From JBAYJT01 sp041664965 (lineage in GTDB: Bacteria; Pseudomonadota; Gammaproteobacteria; UBA9339), in the NCBI GenBank assembly GCA_041664965.1, contig JBAYJT010000019.1, forward strand, positions 1-28,103: 28,103 nucleotides of DNA, written 5' to 3'. The position numbers were made by a program, and so were the translations under genes. The notes under the pieces were generated by a model that searched no databases, was not told where the DNA came from, and was given only the letters and a program-made list of their open reading frames with translations. How positions within the stretch are numbered: the first letter of the stretch is position 1; every line of letters begins with the position of its first letter. Below, one piece after another: positions 15,686 to 24,312 of this stretch.

Positions 15686-18538
15686 TTAAGATTTCTTCGC
15701 TATAGGAGCAGAAACAGAACTTGACGGTTTTGGCGCTGAACTACTGGAGACACTTCTACTCTGAAACAAGCGCACCCTATCAGCAAAACTCATGGATTCA
15801 GTTGAGACAGCACCGCTACTAACTGTTGTCGCACTTTTAACTGCTGCACTAGGGACAGAAAGAGCGCTAGTTGGTTCCGCTGCGGGTGAAGTAGTTGAAA
15901 CAACTGGCTTGACAGCACTAGCACCTGAAGTTGGCAAAGCAGCTGATCCCTTAGGAACGACTGGAACAGATGCAGAAGGAGCGCTAACTGGTTTAGAAAT
16001 ACTAACAACTGGAGTTGAAGAAGTAGAAACAGTTGTTGCACTGGGTTTGGTTTGAACTGCAACACCAGCAGTCGAAACATTGGAAATGGATGTGACAGAA
16101 ATCGAAGCGGCTGAGGTTGACGAAACAGCTGGCACTGTCGGTTTGGCTGGAACAGTTGTTGTGCTTGCAACTGGAGGAAGACTCGAACTCGCCGGTTGCA
16201 ACGTGCTCGGAGCAATCTTTGCAGCTGCTGCGCTTGGTGAACTGGATACTGTAACAGGTGCAACAGAAGTTCTGGCTGGAGCTGTACTTATCGCAGTGCT
16301 AGAACTCGCTGCTTTTGGCGCCGAGGAAGATGAACTAGAGCTACTGCCAACTGATGAAGCAGTGCTAGCTGGGACTGCTGTGCTTTGAGAACTTATTAAG
16401 TTGGACGCACCAAAAACCCCTACTAGTTTAGCTTCTATTGCAGCTTTTGTTGCTAAATCTCTGTTTGGTTTTACTTCACTAGAGCTACTAACAGAAATTT
16501 TCTCTAATAAACGTGCTACTTTAAAGAAACCTTTATCAGATGCATATTTTATATTATTACATTGTTCAATCGAGCGTAGAACGTTAACATTTAAGCCTCC
16601 TTGTATTAAAAGAGTAATGATTTTTTCATAGGTTAAACTATCCAACGTAAAGAGATCACTTACAAGGTCTTTAAACTGTGGATTTACTGTTCGCTCGGAT
16701 AGTTCAAGCGCGCACATTTCATCCACTATGTCGCAGAAAGTTTGATTACAATACTCTTCTGCAAGTTTTCCGTTCTTTGAAAGTAAAAACTGTATCTCTT
16801 TTAGCTTCAATGTTAAGAGACTTTCAGAACCTGTGGCAGCAGACGGTAAAGGAGCGTTGGTATCAGCCCCTAATTCACCCAAAAATTTTGCTACACAAAA
16901 GCACTGCGACTTAGATGCATACTGCCACGCAGTGTAATTATCGCTTGAGCGTATAGCATCAATATTAGCGCCGTTATCTCTTAAAATCTTAATAAGTGGT
17001 CTATACTTTTCTACGTCTACCAACGTGCTAACCATATTTTCTTTGTCAGTTGCATCTATAAGCTTGATATTATAAAACGATTCATCGTTACACATTTTCT
17101 GTAATACTTCGCATAAAGTTTTGTTGCAGTAAGTCTCCTTTACAGAGATTTCTTTAGCTGAAGCTGAATTCAAAAAGCTCTGTACCTCTTCTAATTTTAG
17201 TTCTTCAAAACTTTTTGTTGGCGCCCCTCCACCCCACATATCTGCAAAAGGCGACGTGAGTGTATTACTTTGCGACCCAAACATAGCATGGCTTGTGGTT
17301 GCAGACTGTAAAGGAGCAGCTGTAGTCACTACTGTGGATGCGATACTACTAATCGGCGCTGTAAATTGCAAAGATACAGCAGCGGTCGCACTCCCACTGC
17401 TTACTGATGCTGGAGAACTTAGCAAAGTCGCATTAGTTTGTTCTTGCGGGTCTTCTATTATTAGCGAAACGCCCGGCTGCCCTTGCAAAAACTTAATTAC
17501 TTGCACATATTTATCATCAACCACAAATTGCAATGGCCCAGTGTTAGAACCTCCTAGATGGTTAGAGTTAAGCTCTGCGATTGTGCGCAATAACTCAAAA
17601 CCTATCTTAAAATAATTTTCAAGTTTCTCACTTTGCCCTCTCGTCTCCTCATCGCACATATCCACTACTAAAGAATAAATTGTCATAGTAAGGTATTTCT
17701 TAGCTTCCAATTTATTTTTCATCGCCTCAACAGTTGTTATAGCAACATCAATCGCTCCACGTTTAATTTCATCCCTCAACTCTCTGAAATCTTCTTCTGC
17801 AGATGTTTCCTCGTCAAAGAGACTCGTACCACTTGAAAGCGGCATGAAACGAGGAGGCCTAGGCTTGGTCGTAGAAGCGGATGCAGCTGATTGAGACAAA
17901 GATGGACTGGAACTACTACCAGAACCAGAAGCAACTGACTCTGCACCAAAAATATCATCTTCAGTAAAAACAGAAGCAACAGAACTCGAAGTAGCCGTCA
18001 TGGAGACGAGAGTAGCAGTGCTGCCAACACTAACAGAAGAGCTTGCGGGAATAGTTATGGAAGCAAATGTGGTTGTACTTGAAGTGGTCGATGTTGCATT
18101 TTGCTGTGCTTTCGGTGGTTCTTCTCCACTAAAAAAAGGGAAAACAGCATTAAGATTTGCGCAGTATGGACTAGAAATATATCCTTGCAACCCCTCCCGC
18201 AATGTTTTGCCCACCACTTGATGATATAAAATAGCACTCGGAGGAACTTGCAAAGAACCAGGCTGAAGCCTACGAGCTTGCTCTTTCTCTGCTCCATCTT
18301 CAAGCAAAGAAATCAACTTAGTAAGTTCTTTCTTAACATTTTTATATAATTTTTCTGATATTTTCTGCTTAAGGCTATTAGTTAAAGCTTGATAGGTAGC
18401 GTTTTGATAAGTCAAAACAACTGCAGTAACATCCTCTTTACTGTTCAAAGTTTCATTTAGTCTCTTGACCAATTCTTTGTTGAGAAATATTTCTCCATTC
18501 AATAAATCATAATCTGTAAAAACAATGTATTTTGGCAT
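15686..18538 (-). CDS. Modular ankyrin-like, Ser/Thr/Ala-rich protein; candidate secreted effector
   Basis: I do not recognise a named family for this 950-residue protein. Residues 1-130 form a mixed-charge N-terminal domain without known motifs. Three related modules follow, at about 240-370, 441-565 and 570-688, separated by Ser/Thr/Ala tracts. Modules 2 and 3 share LKLxEVQ/EIQxxL, a YCNxTxCE/CD motif, MC, then an ankyrin-like unit (IKILRDNGANID ... YASKSQCFCVAKFLGELGAD; ITLLIQGGLNVN ... YASDKGFFKVARLLEK). Module 1 is a more degenerate copy. About the last 260 residues are low-complexity Ser/Thr/Ala/Pro/Val ending in SAPIAKKS. There is no signal peptide or membrane segment. Ankyrin plus a small-residue tail fits a type IVB (Dot/Icm) effector, but secretion is inferred. 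A strong promoter and an AGGGGAG ribosome-binding site precede the ATG. Confidence 0.75.
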   Translation of the reverse strand: MPKYIVFTDYDLLNGEIFLNKELVKRLNETLNSKEDVTAVVLTYQNATYQALTNSLKQKISEKLYKNVKKELTKLISLLEDGAEKEQARRLQPGSLQVPPSAILYHQVVGKTLREGLQGYISSPYCANLNAVFPFFSGEEPPKAQQNATSTTSSTTTFASITIPASSSVSVGSTATLVSMTATSSSVASVFTEDDIFGAESVASGSGSSSSPSLSQSAASASTTKPRPPRFMPLSSGTSLFDEETSAEEDFRELRDEIKRGAIDVAITTVEAMKNKLEAKKYLTMTIYSLVVDMCDEETRGQSEKLENYFKIGFELLRTIAELNSNHLGGSNTGPLQFVVDDKYVQVIKFLQGQPGVSLIIEDPQEQTNATLLSSPASVSSGSATAAVSLQFTAPISSIASTVVTTAAPLQSATTSHAMFGSQSNTLTSPFADMWGGGAPTKSFEELKLEEVQSFLNSASAKEISVKETYCNKTLCEVLQKMCNDESFYNIKLIDATDKENMVSTLVDVEKYRPLIKILRDNGANIDAIRSSDNYTAWQYASKSQCFCVAKFLGELGADTNAPLPSAATGSESLLTLKLKEIQFLLSKNGKLAEEYCNQTFCDIVDEMCALELSERTVNPQFKDLVSDLFTLDSLTYEKIITLLIQGGLNVNVLRSIEQCNNIKYASDKGFFKVARLLEKISVSSSSEVKPNRDLATKAAIEAKLVGVFGASNLISSQSTAVPASTASSVGSSSSSSSSAPKAASSSTAISTAPARTSVAPVTVSSSPSAAAAKIAPSTLQPASSSLPPVASTTTVPAKPTVPAVSSTSAASISVTSISNVSTAGVAVQTKPSATTVSTSSTPVVSISKPVSAPSASVPVVPKGSAALPTSGASAVKPVVSTTSPAAEPTSALSVPSAAVKSATTVSSGAVSTESMSFADRVRLFQSRSVSSSSAPKPSSSVSAPIAKKS

Positions 18539-18567
18539 AACTTCTCCCCTAAAATTTAAAAACCCGC

Positions 18568-18612
18568 ATTATAAAACTAAAGCATAACACAGCAAGCTTA
18601 AAGAAGTCTTAA
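18568..18612 (-). promoter_or_regulatory. Promoter of the ankyrin-type gene with possible PmrA-like box
   Basis: TTGCTG (18590-18595) and a perfect TATAAT (18568-18573) are 16 bp apart on the minus strand. Just upstream of the -35 are two TTAA half-sites (18598-18601 and 18609-18612) exactly 11 bases apart, each followed three bases later by T on the coding strand. That period matches the tandem PmrA site described for Legionella and Coxiella effectors and dot/icm genes, though the bases outside TTAA match poorly. Promoter good, regulator speculative. Confidence 0.5.
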
Positions 18613-18667
18613 TACCAAAAACTATGGAAAAATGAATTTATTTAAAAAAAGGATTAGCAGCAATAAT

Positions 18668-19816
18668 TTAACCTAAAAGCTTCAAAACAACCTTACTAAT
18701 ATCCGCATCGACGTGCACGTCTAGCATTTCGCGGACTTTACGAAAGTCCGCTAACATTTGTTCACGATAAGAAGTATTGCTGAAAATGGTTTGGATTTTA
18801 TTGGCTATGGCTGCTGGCGTAACATCGTACTGCCAAAGTTCGGGGATAACTTCTTTGCCCATAATCAAATTACAAAGTCCCAAAAATGGCACTTTGATTA
18901 GGCGCTTGCCCAAGGTGTAATTAAAACGCGACGTTTTGTAGATTAGAACTTCTGGAATACCTAAAATCGCAACTTCTAACGTAGCTGTCCCAGAAGCCAC
19001 GATCATAGCCGAGCAAACTTGCATAGCATCGTAGTGATTTTCCTTAATGATTTTTATTGGGACTTTAGCGTTGTCTAAATAAGGCCTAATCTCACTTTCG
19101 TGCAAATTAGCCGCCAAGGGCAAAATAAAAGTAGAGTTAATGTAATGTTCGTGGATGATTTCTGCAGCTTCAATCATGACTGGCAATAAATAACGAATCT
19201 CGCTTTTACGGCTGCCCGGCATAAGACCTATAACTAAATCATCATCGTCTATGGCAAAATATGTACGTGCTGCCGTTTTGGTCATACTAGGCTTTACTGT
19301 TTTTAAAAGCGGATGACCAACGAAGGTAACAGGAACGCCATATTGCTGATAAAACGCCGCTTCAAAAGGCAAAATCACAGCCATATGGTCAATGTAATTT
19401 CTAATGAGACGAATACGGCTTTGGTGCCAAGCCCAAATCTGCGGGCTAATGTAATACAAAACTCTAATGCCAAGTTGTTTGATTTTTTTAGCCAAGCGCA
19501 AATTAAAACCAGGATAGTCGATAAGAATAACCAAATCTGGCTTACTTTCGCGGATCGAATGCAAAACTTTGTGAAAAATTCTGCGCAGCTTAACAATATT
19601 TTTTAAAACATCGCCAAGACCCACAAAAGCTAAATCTTGCGAATTGATGACTAGTTCAGCACCTGCATCTTGCATACGATCTCCGCCCATAGCCAAAAAA
19701 AGCAAGTTTGGATCGTGCGCTTTTAGATCGCGAATTAAATTGCTACCGTGTAAATCCCCAGAAGCTTCTCCCGAAACTAAAAATATAGTCTTGGGCTTTT
19801 CCATTAATGTAGTCAT
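18668..19816 (-). CDS. lpxB: Lipid-A-disaccharide synthase
   Basis: Joins UDP-2,3-diacylglucosamine and lipid X to make the tetraacyldisaccharide 1-phosphate of lipid A, at the inner membrane. Its 382 residues equal the Escherichia coli length. Family segments are IFLVSGEASGDLHGSNL at the N-terminus, FLAMGGDRMQDAGAE, LVILIDYPGFNLRLAKK, YYISPQIWAWHQSRI and LPGSRKSEI. It is a GT-B glycosyltransferase of family 19. The ATG at 19816 lies 2 bases after aspS, so the two are cotranscribed; an in-frame ATG four codons later is an alternative start. In many gammaproteobacteria lpxB sits with lpxA/fabZ, so its place beside aspS is a local arrangement. The spacer to the ankyrin-type gene holds only that gene's promoter. 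Confidence 0.95.
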   Translation of the reverse strand: MTTLMEKPKTIFLVSGEASGDLHGSNLIRDLKAHDPNLLFLAMGGDRMQDAGAELVINSQDLAFVGLGDVLKNIVKLRRIFHKVLHSIRESKPDLVILIDYPGFNLRLAKKIKQLGIRVLYYISPQIWAWHQSRIRLIRNYIDHMAVILPFEAAFYQQYGVPVTFVGHPLLKTVKPSMTKTAARTYFAIDDDDLVIGLMPGSRKSEIRYLLPVMIEAAEIIHEHYINSTFILPLAANLHESEIRPYLDNAKVPIKIIKENHYDAMQVCSAMIVASGTATLEVAILGIPEVLIYKTSRFNYTLGKRLIKVPFLGLCNLIMGKEVIPELWQYDVTPAAIANKIQTIFSNTSYREQMLADFRKVREMLDVHVDADISKVVLKLLG

Positions 19817-19818
19817 GG

Positions 19819-21594
19819 TTATTTTTTATCCTGTGGTATAACACTAATCCCAAGTTCCTTGCACTGCTCTGCACTTACTAACGATGGCGCATCGGTGAGT
19901 GGACATTGAGCCGATTGCGTCTTTGGAAATGCGATAACATCGCGCAGAGAATCCGCGCCAACCATTAACATAGCAATGCGATCCAAGCCAAAGGCAATGC
20001 CACCATGGCGCGGATAGCCATATTTAAAAGCATTCAGTAAATGTCCAAATTGGGCATAGGCTGTTTCAGTACTCATGCCTAAAATTTTAAAAACCGCGCT
20101 TTGCAGTTTTTCATTACAAATACGAATCGAACCACCGCCTAATTCAGTTCCATTCAAAACCAAATCATAAGCTTGAGCTAAAGCCTCGCCAGGAGCTTGT
20201 TCTAGACGCTCTGGATCTTCGTCAATGGGAGCAGTAAATGGATGATGCATAGATGTAAAGCCGCCCTCCACTTCTCCAAAAAGCGGAAAATCGACAACCC
20301 AAAGCGGTGACCATTTAGTAGCATCAATTAAATTTAAATCTTCGGCTATCTTTAAACGCAAAACGCCCATTGCAACATTTACTATATTGGAATCGCCGGC
20401 TGCAAAGAAAAGCAAATCGCCATTTTGTGCTTTCGTTCTCTCCAAAATCTTTTGTGCCAAATCTTCTGTCATAAATTTTAAAAGTGAAGACTGTAAGCCA
20501 GCTAAACCAATCGCCTTGTCATTCACCTTCAAAAATCCAAGCCCCTTTAACCCCTGCTTGCCAACTAACTCTACGTAAGCATCAATATTTTTACGGCTAA
20601 GCGTACTTCCACCTGGAACGCACAAAGCCACTATACGCTTTTCCGTACTTGCTGCAGCTTCCGCAAAAGCAACCAAGGCGTTGTCTTTAAACAAATCTTT
20701 TACTTCAATAAACTCACAGCCAAAACGCAAATCTGGCTTATCTGAACCATAGCGCGACATAGCTTCCGCATAAGTCAAACGTGGAAATGGATTAGGTAAC
20801 TCAACTTGCAAAAGCTCGCGGAAAATATGCCGCATCAAATTTTCATGTACATCTTGAATATCACGCGCTGTCGCAAAAGACATTTCAACGTCAAGCTGCG
20901 TAAACTCTGGCTGCCTATCGGCTCTTAAATCTTCATCACGGAAACAACGTGCAATTTGATAATAACGATCAAAACCCGCCACCATCAAAAGCTGCTTAAA
21001 TATTTGCGGAGATTGCGGCAAAGCATAAAACTGGCCTTTGTGCACGCGGCTTGGTACTAAATAATCGCGGGCGCCTTCTGGTGTGCTCTTGGTCAAAATA
21101 GGCGTTTCTACTTCGATAAATCCTTGGCCACTTAAAAACCTATGAATCTCTTGCACTATTTTGGCGCGCAAGATGAAATTCTGCATAATTTCGGGACGGC
21201 GCAAATCTAAATAGCGATAGCGCAGACGCATCTCATCGCTAACATTTTGCTTTTCGTTGATTTGAAATGGCAGAGCTTCAGCGCGATTTATTATATCTAT
21301 TTTGCTAGCTAAAACTTCCACTTTTCCAGTTTTCATTTCTAAGTTAACAATACCTTCTGGACGAGCCCGCACTATACCAGTAATGTCCAAAACATATTCG
21401 TTATGTAAATTTCTGCCAATCTCAGCTAATGGTTTATTTTCAGGATCAATAACAACTTGCACCAAGCCCGCTCTATCGCGTAGATCAAAAAAAATAATCC
21501 CACCCAAATCGCGCACACGGTGCACCCAGCCACAAAGCCGCACTTCTTTGCCAATCAAATTTTCTTCAATGTCACCACAATAATGAGAACGCAT
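19819..21594 (-). CDS. aspS: Aspartyl-tRNA synthetase
   Basis: Charges tRNA-Asp with aspartate. At 591 residues it matches bacterial AspRS (590 in Escherichia coli), with the N-terminal OB-fold anticodon-binding domain (VRLCGWVHRVRDLGG), class II motif 1 around the RYRYLDLRRPE region, motif 2 in the RCFRDEDLRADRQPEFTQLD region, the bacterial GAD insertion, and motif 3 GIAFGLDRIAMLMVG near the C-terminus. Residue 30 is Leu in RDLGG; from memory, Leu here goes with the discriminating type that charges only tRNA-Asp and His with the non-discriminating type, so a separate asparaginyl route is likely (weak inference). Promoter TCGACA/TACAAT and GAGGT precede the ATG. lpxB follows. Confidence 0.96.
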   Translation of the reverse strand: MRSHYCGDIEENLIGKEVRLCGWVHRVRDLGGIIFFDLRDRAGLVQVVIDPENKPLAEIGRNLHNEYVLDITGIVRARPEGIVNLEMKTGKVEVLASKIDIINRAEALPFQINEKQNVSDEMRLRYRYLDLRRPEIMQNFILRAKIVQEIHRFLSGQGFIEVETPILTKSTPEGARDYLVPSRVHKGQFYALPQSPQIFKQLLMVAGFDRYYQIARCFRDEDLRADRQPEFTQLDVEMSFATARDIQDVHENLMRHIFRELLQVELPNPFPRLTYAEAMSRYGSDKPDLRFGCEFIEVKDLFKDNALVAFAEAAASTEKRIVALCVPGGSTLSRKNIDAYVELVGKQGLKGLGFLKVNDKAIGLAGLQSSLLKFMTEDLAQKILERTKAQNGDLLFFAAGDSNIVNVAMGVLRLKIAEDLNLIDATKWSPLWVVDFPLFGEVEGGFTSMHHPFTAPIDEDPERLEQAPGEALAQAYDLVLNGTELGGGSIRICNEKLQSAVFKILGMSTETAYAQFGHLLNAFKYGYPRHGGIAFGLDRIAMLMVGADSLRDVIAFPKTQSAQCPLTDAPSLVSAEQCKELGISVIPQDKK

Positions 21595-21641
21595 GTTTAC
21601 CTCGAGGTTAGAAATTTTTTACTTTCTTTTGTAAAGTATAT

Positions 21642-21669
21642 ATTGTACGAGAAGTACACTAAATGTCGA
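21642..21669 (-). promoter_or_regulatory. Promoter of aspS-lpxB
   Basis: On the minus strand TCGACA (21664-21669) and TACAAT (21642-21647) each match the consensus at five of six bases and are 16 bp apart, about 50 bases before the aspS start. A small inverted repeat TGTAC/GTACA lies between the two boxes. Confidence 0.55.
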
Positions 21670-21716
21670 TATACTTCCTGATCTTTCCGTCATCCCGTAA
21701 TCCAAACGCCAAAAAC

Positions 21717-21744
21717 ATCCTCCTTCGCCAAGGCTACGGAGGAT
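21717..21744. repeat. Hairpin joined to an ACATGTCTAC-type repeat
   Basis: ATCCTCC (21717-21723) pairs with GGAGGAT (21738-21744), with an alternative inner pairing CCTT/AAGG. It abuts repeat copy 5 and lies in the 21595-21825 spacer between the kinase gene and aspS. Confidence 0.45.
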
Positions 21745-21781
21745 AAATGTCTACAAGTTTTCTTTTAAAATCAACAGGTTA
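21744..21781 (+). repeat. ACATGTCTAC repeat, copy 5 (degenerate)
   Basis: TAAATGTCTACAAG, then TCTTTTAAAATCAACAGGTT matches the family with a changed first base (AAATG for ACATG) and a shortened end. It is directly followed by the hairpin at 21790. Confidence 0.55.
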
Positions 21782-21789
21782 GTTGGTAG

Positions 21790-21826
21790 GTTGGGTCAAG
21801 AACGAGCGTGCTCGTTCGGACCCAAC
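21790..21826 (-). terminator. Strong hairpin at the end of the kinase gene
   Basis: GTTGGGTC (21790-21797) pairs with GACCCAAC (21819-21826), and the inner AACGAGC (21801-21807) pairs with GCTCGTT (21810-21816). The last base of the kinase stop codon is the first of the stem. This is a likely transcription end for the kinase gene, though the downstream side is not a clean T-tract. Confidence 0.55.
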
Positions 21827-24141
21827 TACTGCGTCATTTTAGGCAGCGAAGTTGTTGTAGAACTGGAACTAGAATTACTGTTAACCACTGGCGTACTCGC
21901 AGAACTTTGACTAGCAAAAACACCTAAGCTATTTAAAGCAGGTCCGACATGGCTACCGGAACCTGGTGATATTGCTTGAACTTGGTTAATGGCTACTTGC
22001 TGACCGATATTTCGCATCATGCCGCATTGCAATGCCACTCCTTCCTCAATTAACCCTTCGACTTTGCGAATTTGTGCGGAAAGAGTTGGCTTGGGAGCTG
22101 TAGTCGTAGTAGTGCTGCCTTGCGGTATATTCTTTTCTATTTCCATAACAACTTCTTCGATGGTCGGCCTTTTTTCCGCGAGCTGTGCCCAGCAGCGCGT
22201 AATTAAAGCTGCAAAAGCTGGAGGCGTGCCTTCGGGAATATCCAAACGATCGCCACTTTTTACACCTGCCCGAACTTCTTCCAGTTCAACACCTTCATAT
22301 GGTAGAGCACGTGCCGCAATCTCCCAAAGAATCATAGCAAAACTGTAAACATCTGCGGCTTTACTTGGTTTGGGTTTAAAACCAAAAAGTTCTGGAGCAG
22401 ACCAAAGCAACGTCCCGCAAGAAGCATTTCCAGCTTCCGTTTTGGTGCTACTACGCGTTTCTGTTTTAGCTTTGGATAAACCAAAATCGCTGACTTTTGC
22501 TACGTAATGCTCATTAAGTAAAACATTGAGACTTTTTAGATCGCGATGCAAAATTTCTGGATTATGTTGATGAAGATGCAAAATACCGCGCGCAACATCA
22601 TACGCTATTTGCCAGCGCTGCGGCCATGGCAATGGCTCGCTGCTATTATGCAAAACCTTATACAGAGAGCCTTTGGGCATATATTCCATAACTAAACTAT
22701 AGTGCCCCGGATCTAAACAAGCGCCGCAAAGATGAATGACGTTGGAATGGTGCAAACTTGCCATCATAGCAACTTCTTGCTCAAAATTTTGCAGTACTTG
22801 CGGGTCCATCTGCTGCATAATTAATTCTTTAATAGCCACATCCATGTGTTGCCAGCGTCCACGCCTGACGATACCAAACGAACCTCGGCCTAGTTCTGCT
22901 CCATACTCTAAATCTTGGTAGCGAATTTGATAAGCTGTTTGCTGCAAGAATGGGCTTGGTGTAGGCAAAGGGTTAGGAGGAGGCGGCGGTTCGGGCTCAA
23001 CTTTTTTGGGTAAAGCAAAGCCGATGATTTGCTGCAGATGCTTATTACCTTGCAAAGCATTCTGCAAGCTGTTTTTCAGTTCGGCAGGAAATTGAGTACC
23101 AGTAAGATTGATCGAAACTAACATTTTGCTACTAAGTATTTCGCAGAGCGTAACTATAGCTGCAGCATTTAAATTTGTGTTGCTTAAATCAAGATGAATC
23201 ACTGATAAGTTATTTTTGAGAACACCAAGCAGTTGTAGAATTTCTGCGGCATTGAGCGCACGAGGGGCAGGTTGAGTTAAAATGCGAATATCAGAGAGGT
23301 TTAATTTTTCAGTGCTATCTTGGGTGATTTCTTGCAAAGCTTTTTTGAAGAGTGCTTGCTCAGCCTGCACTCGTTCTTTTTCTAAGCGTTCACGTTCAGC
23401 ATTGGCGCGTTGTACTAAAATAATTTTAACCAGAGGAAAATCCTCGGGACGAGGTAGGATAACAAGATTAGACCGTGCTAGAATTAAATCAGCTAATTCA
23501 TTTTCGACGCCTGAGAGAAGAGCAGGGTCGGTTTTAAGTTGTAATGTTCTAACCGAAGTATTGGATTTAAGAGAAAGAAAAATGGTTTTGAGTTCTTCTG
23601 AAGACAAACGTAAACCACTTAAAACTCTATCCGAGAGACCTGATTGTGGTTCAGTATGAAAGATATTATTTAAATCAAGATTGGTTAGAGAATTTTGTTG
23701 GATTTGCTGAATGGCAAGAGCAAACGAAGCTTGCCGCATGCGCCACATATCAGGCTCTAATCTTTGTAAGCTGCCCTCGCGCTCGATTCTGGCAAGATAG
23801 TTGGCATCGCGCTCTTCCATCCATTTTTTATCTTCCTGCCCTTCTGTGTAGCGGACTTTTCTTTCACTTGCATTAGGATTAGGAGGAGTACCCCAAGTAT
23901 AGATCCCATCATACGGTAAAGGTCTCGAAGGATTATCAGCTTCTGTACCATTGGCCCTCTCTTGCTTATAACCTATCGATCCATCATAAGTTTCATCCCA
24001 CCCGTTGATGTAGAAGCTTATAAATTCATCCTTCTTTAAGTTTCCCGCGGAAAGGCGCGGGTAGTGGCGTGGTTGTTTTGCGGCCGTTGGGTGAACGGAA
24101 TTGCGGCACGCCGCGCTCTCTCCAAAAGTTTGTTTCTTCAT
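21826..24141 (-). CDS. Eukaryote-like LRR/tyrosine-kinase-like protein kinase, candidate effector
   Basis: From ATG at 24141 it has 771 residues (ATG at 24150 adds three). Residues 1-130 are of unknown type. About 150-380 holds two leucine-rich blocks of ribonuclease-inhibitor style (LSVIHLDLSNTNLNAAAIVTL; LVSINLTGTQFPAELKNSL) with a charged helix between. A proline-rich hinge (PEPPPPPNPLPTPSP) leads to a complete kinase domain of about 415-680: GRGSFGIV, lysine in VAIKEL, glutamate in FEQEVAMM, catalytic HRDLKSLNVLL, DFG, the SAPELF motif and a C-lobe arginine in KRPTIEEV. The motif style resembles eukaryotic TKL kinases such as those of amoebae. The last ~95 residues are Ser/Thr-rich. There is no signal peptide or membrane segment. 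All catalytic residues are intact. Kinase certain; host-directed effector role inferred. Confidence 0.9.
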   Translation of the reverse strand: MKKQTFGESAACRNSVHPTAAKQPRHYPRLSAGNLKKDEFISFYINGWDETYDGSIGYKQERANGTEADNPSRPLPYDGIYTWGTPPNPNASERKVRYTEGQEDKKWMEERDANYLARIEREGSLQRLEPDMWRMRQASFALAIQQIQQNSLTNLDLNNIFHTEPQSGLSDRVLSGLRLSSEELKTIFLSLKSNTSVRTLQLKTDPALLSGVENELADLILARSNLVILPRPEDFPLVKIILVQRANAERERLEKERVQAEQALFKKALQEITQDSTEKLNLSDIRILTQPAPRALNAAEILQLLGVLKNNLSVIHLDLSNTNLNAAAIVTLCEILSSKMLVSINLTGTQFPAELKNSLQNALQGNKHLQQIIGFALPKKVEPEPPPPPNPLPTPSPFLQQTAYQIRYQDLEYGAELGRGSFGIVRRGRWQHMDVAIKELIMQQMDPQVLQNFEQEVAMMASLHHSNVIHLCGACLDPGHYSLVMEYMPKGSLYKVLHNSSEPLPWPQRWQIAYDVARGILHLHQHNPEILHRDLKSLNVLLNEHYVAKVSDFGLSKAKTETRSSTKTEAGNASCGTLLWSAPELFGFKPKPSKAADVYSFAMILWEIAARALPYEGVELEEVRAGVKSGDRLDIPEGTPPAFAALITRCWAQLAEKRPTIEEVVMEIEKNIPQGSTTTTTAPKPTLSAQIRKVEGLIEEGVALQCGMMRNIGQQVAINQVQAISPGSGSHVGPALNSLGVFASQSSASTPVVNSNSSSSSTTTSLPKMTQ

Positions 24142-24263
24142 TGTTAACATTCCGTTAATAACACACGAACAAGAAGAGAAGCGCTCACTTGTCGTGTTGG
24201 GTTAAAAGCAAATATTGTTGCAAAGAGGAAGGATAAGGGATTAATAATCCGCTACCCAACCAA

Positions 24264-24287
24264 GCGAGAAGCTTCATTTTTTCTCGC
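24264..24287 (-). terminator. Hairpin after the DUF502 gene
   Basis: GCGAGAA (24264-24270) and TTCTCGC (24281-24287) form a 7-bp stem with a 10-base loop, 25 bases beyond the DUF502 coding region. No T-tract follows on the minus strand, so this is a weak terminator or a simple spacer palindrome. Confidence 0.35.
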
Positions 24288-24312
24288 ATCTTTGCTCCAT
24301 TCTAATATTAAA

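Noticed and set aside
15790..18303. Several long frames on both strands overlapping the ankyrin-type gene (for example 16080-16388 on plus)
   Set aside because: They mirror the Ser/Thr/Ala codon repeats of the real gene and have no start signals or plausible protein composition of their own.
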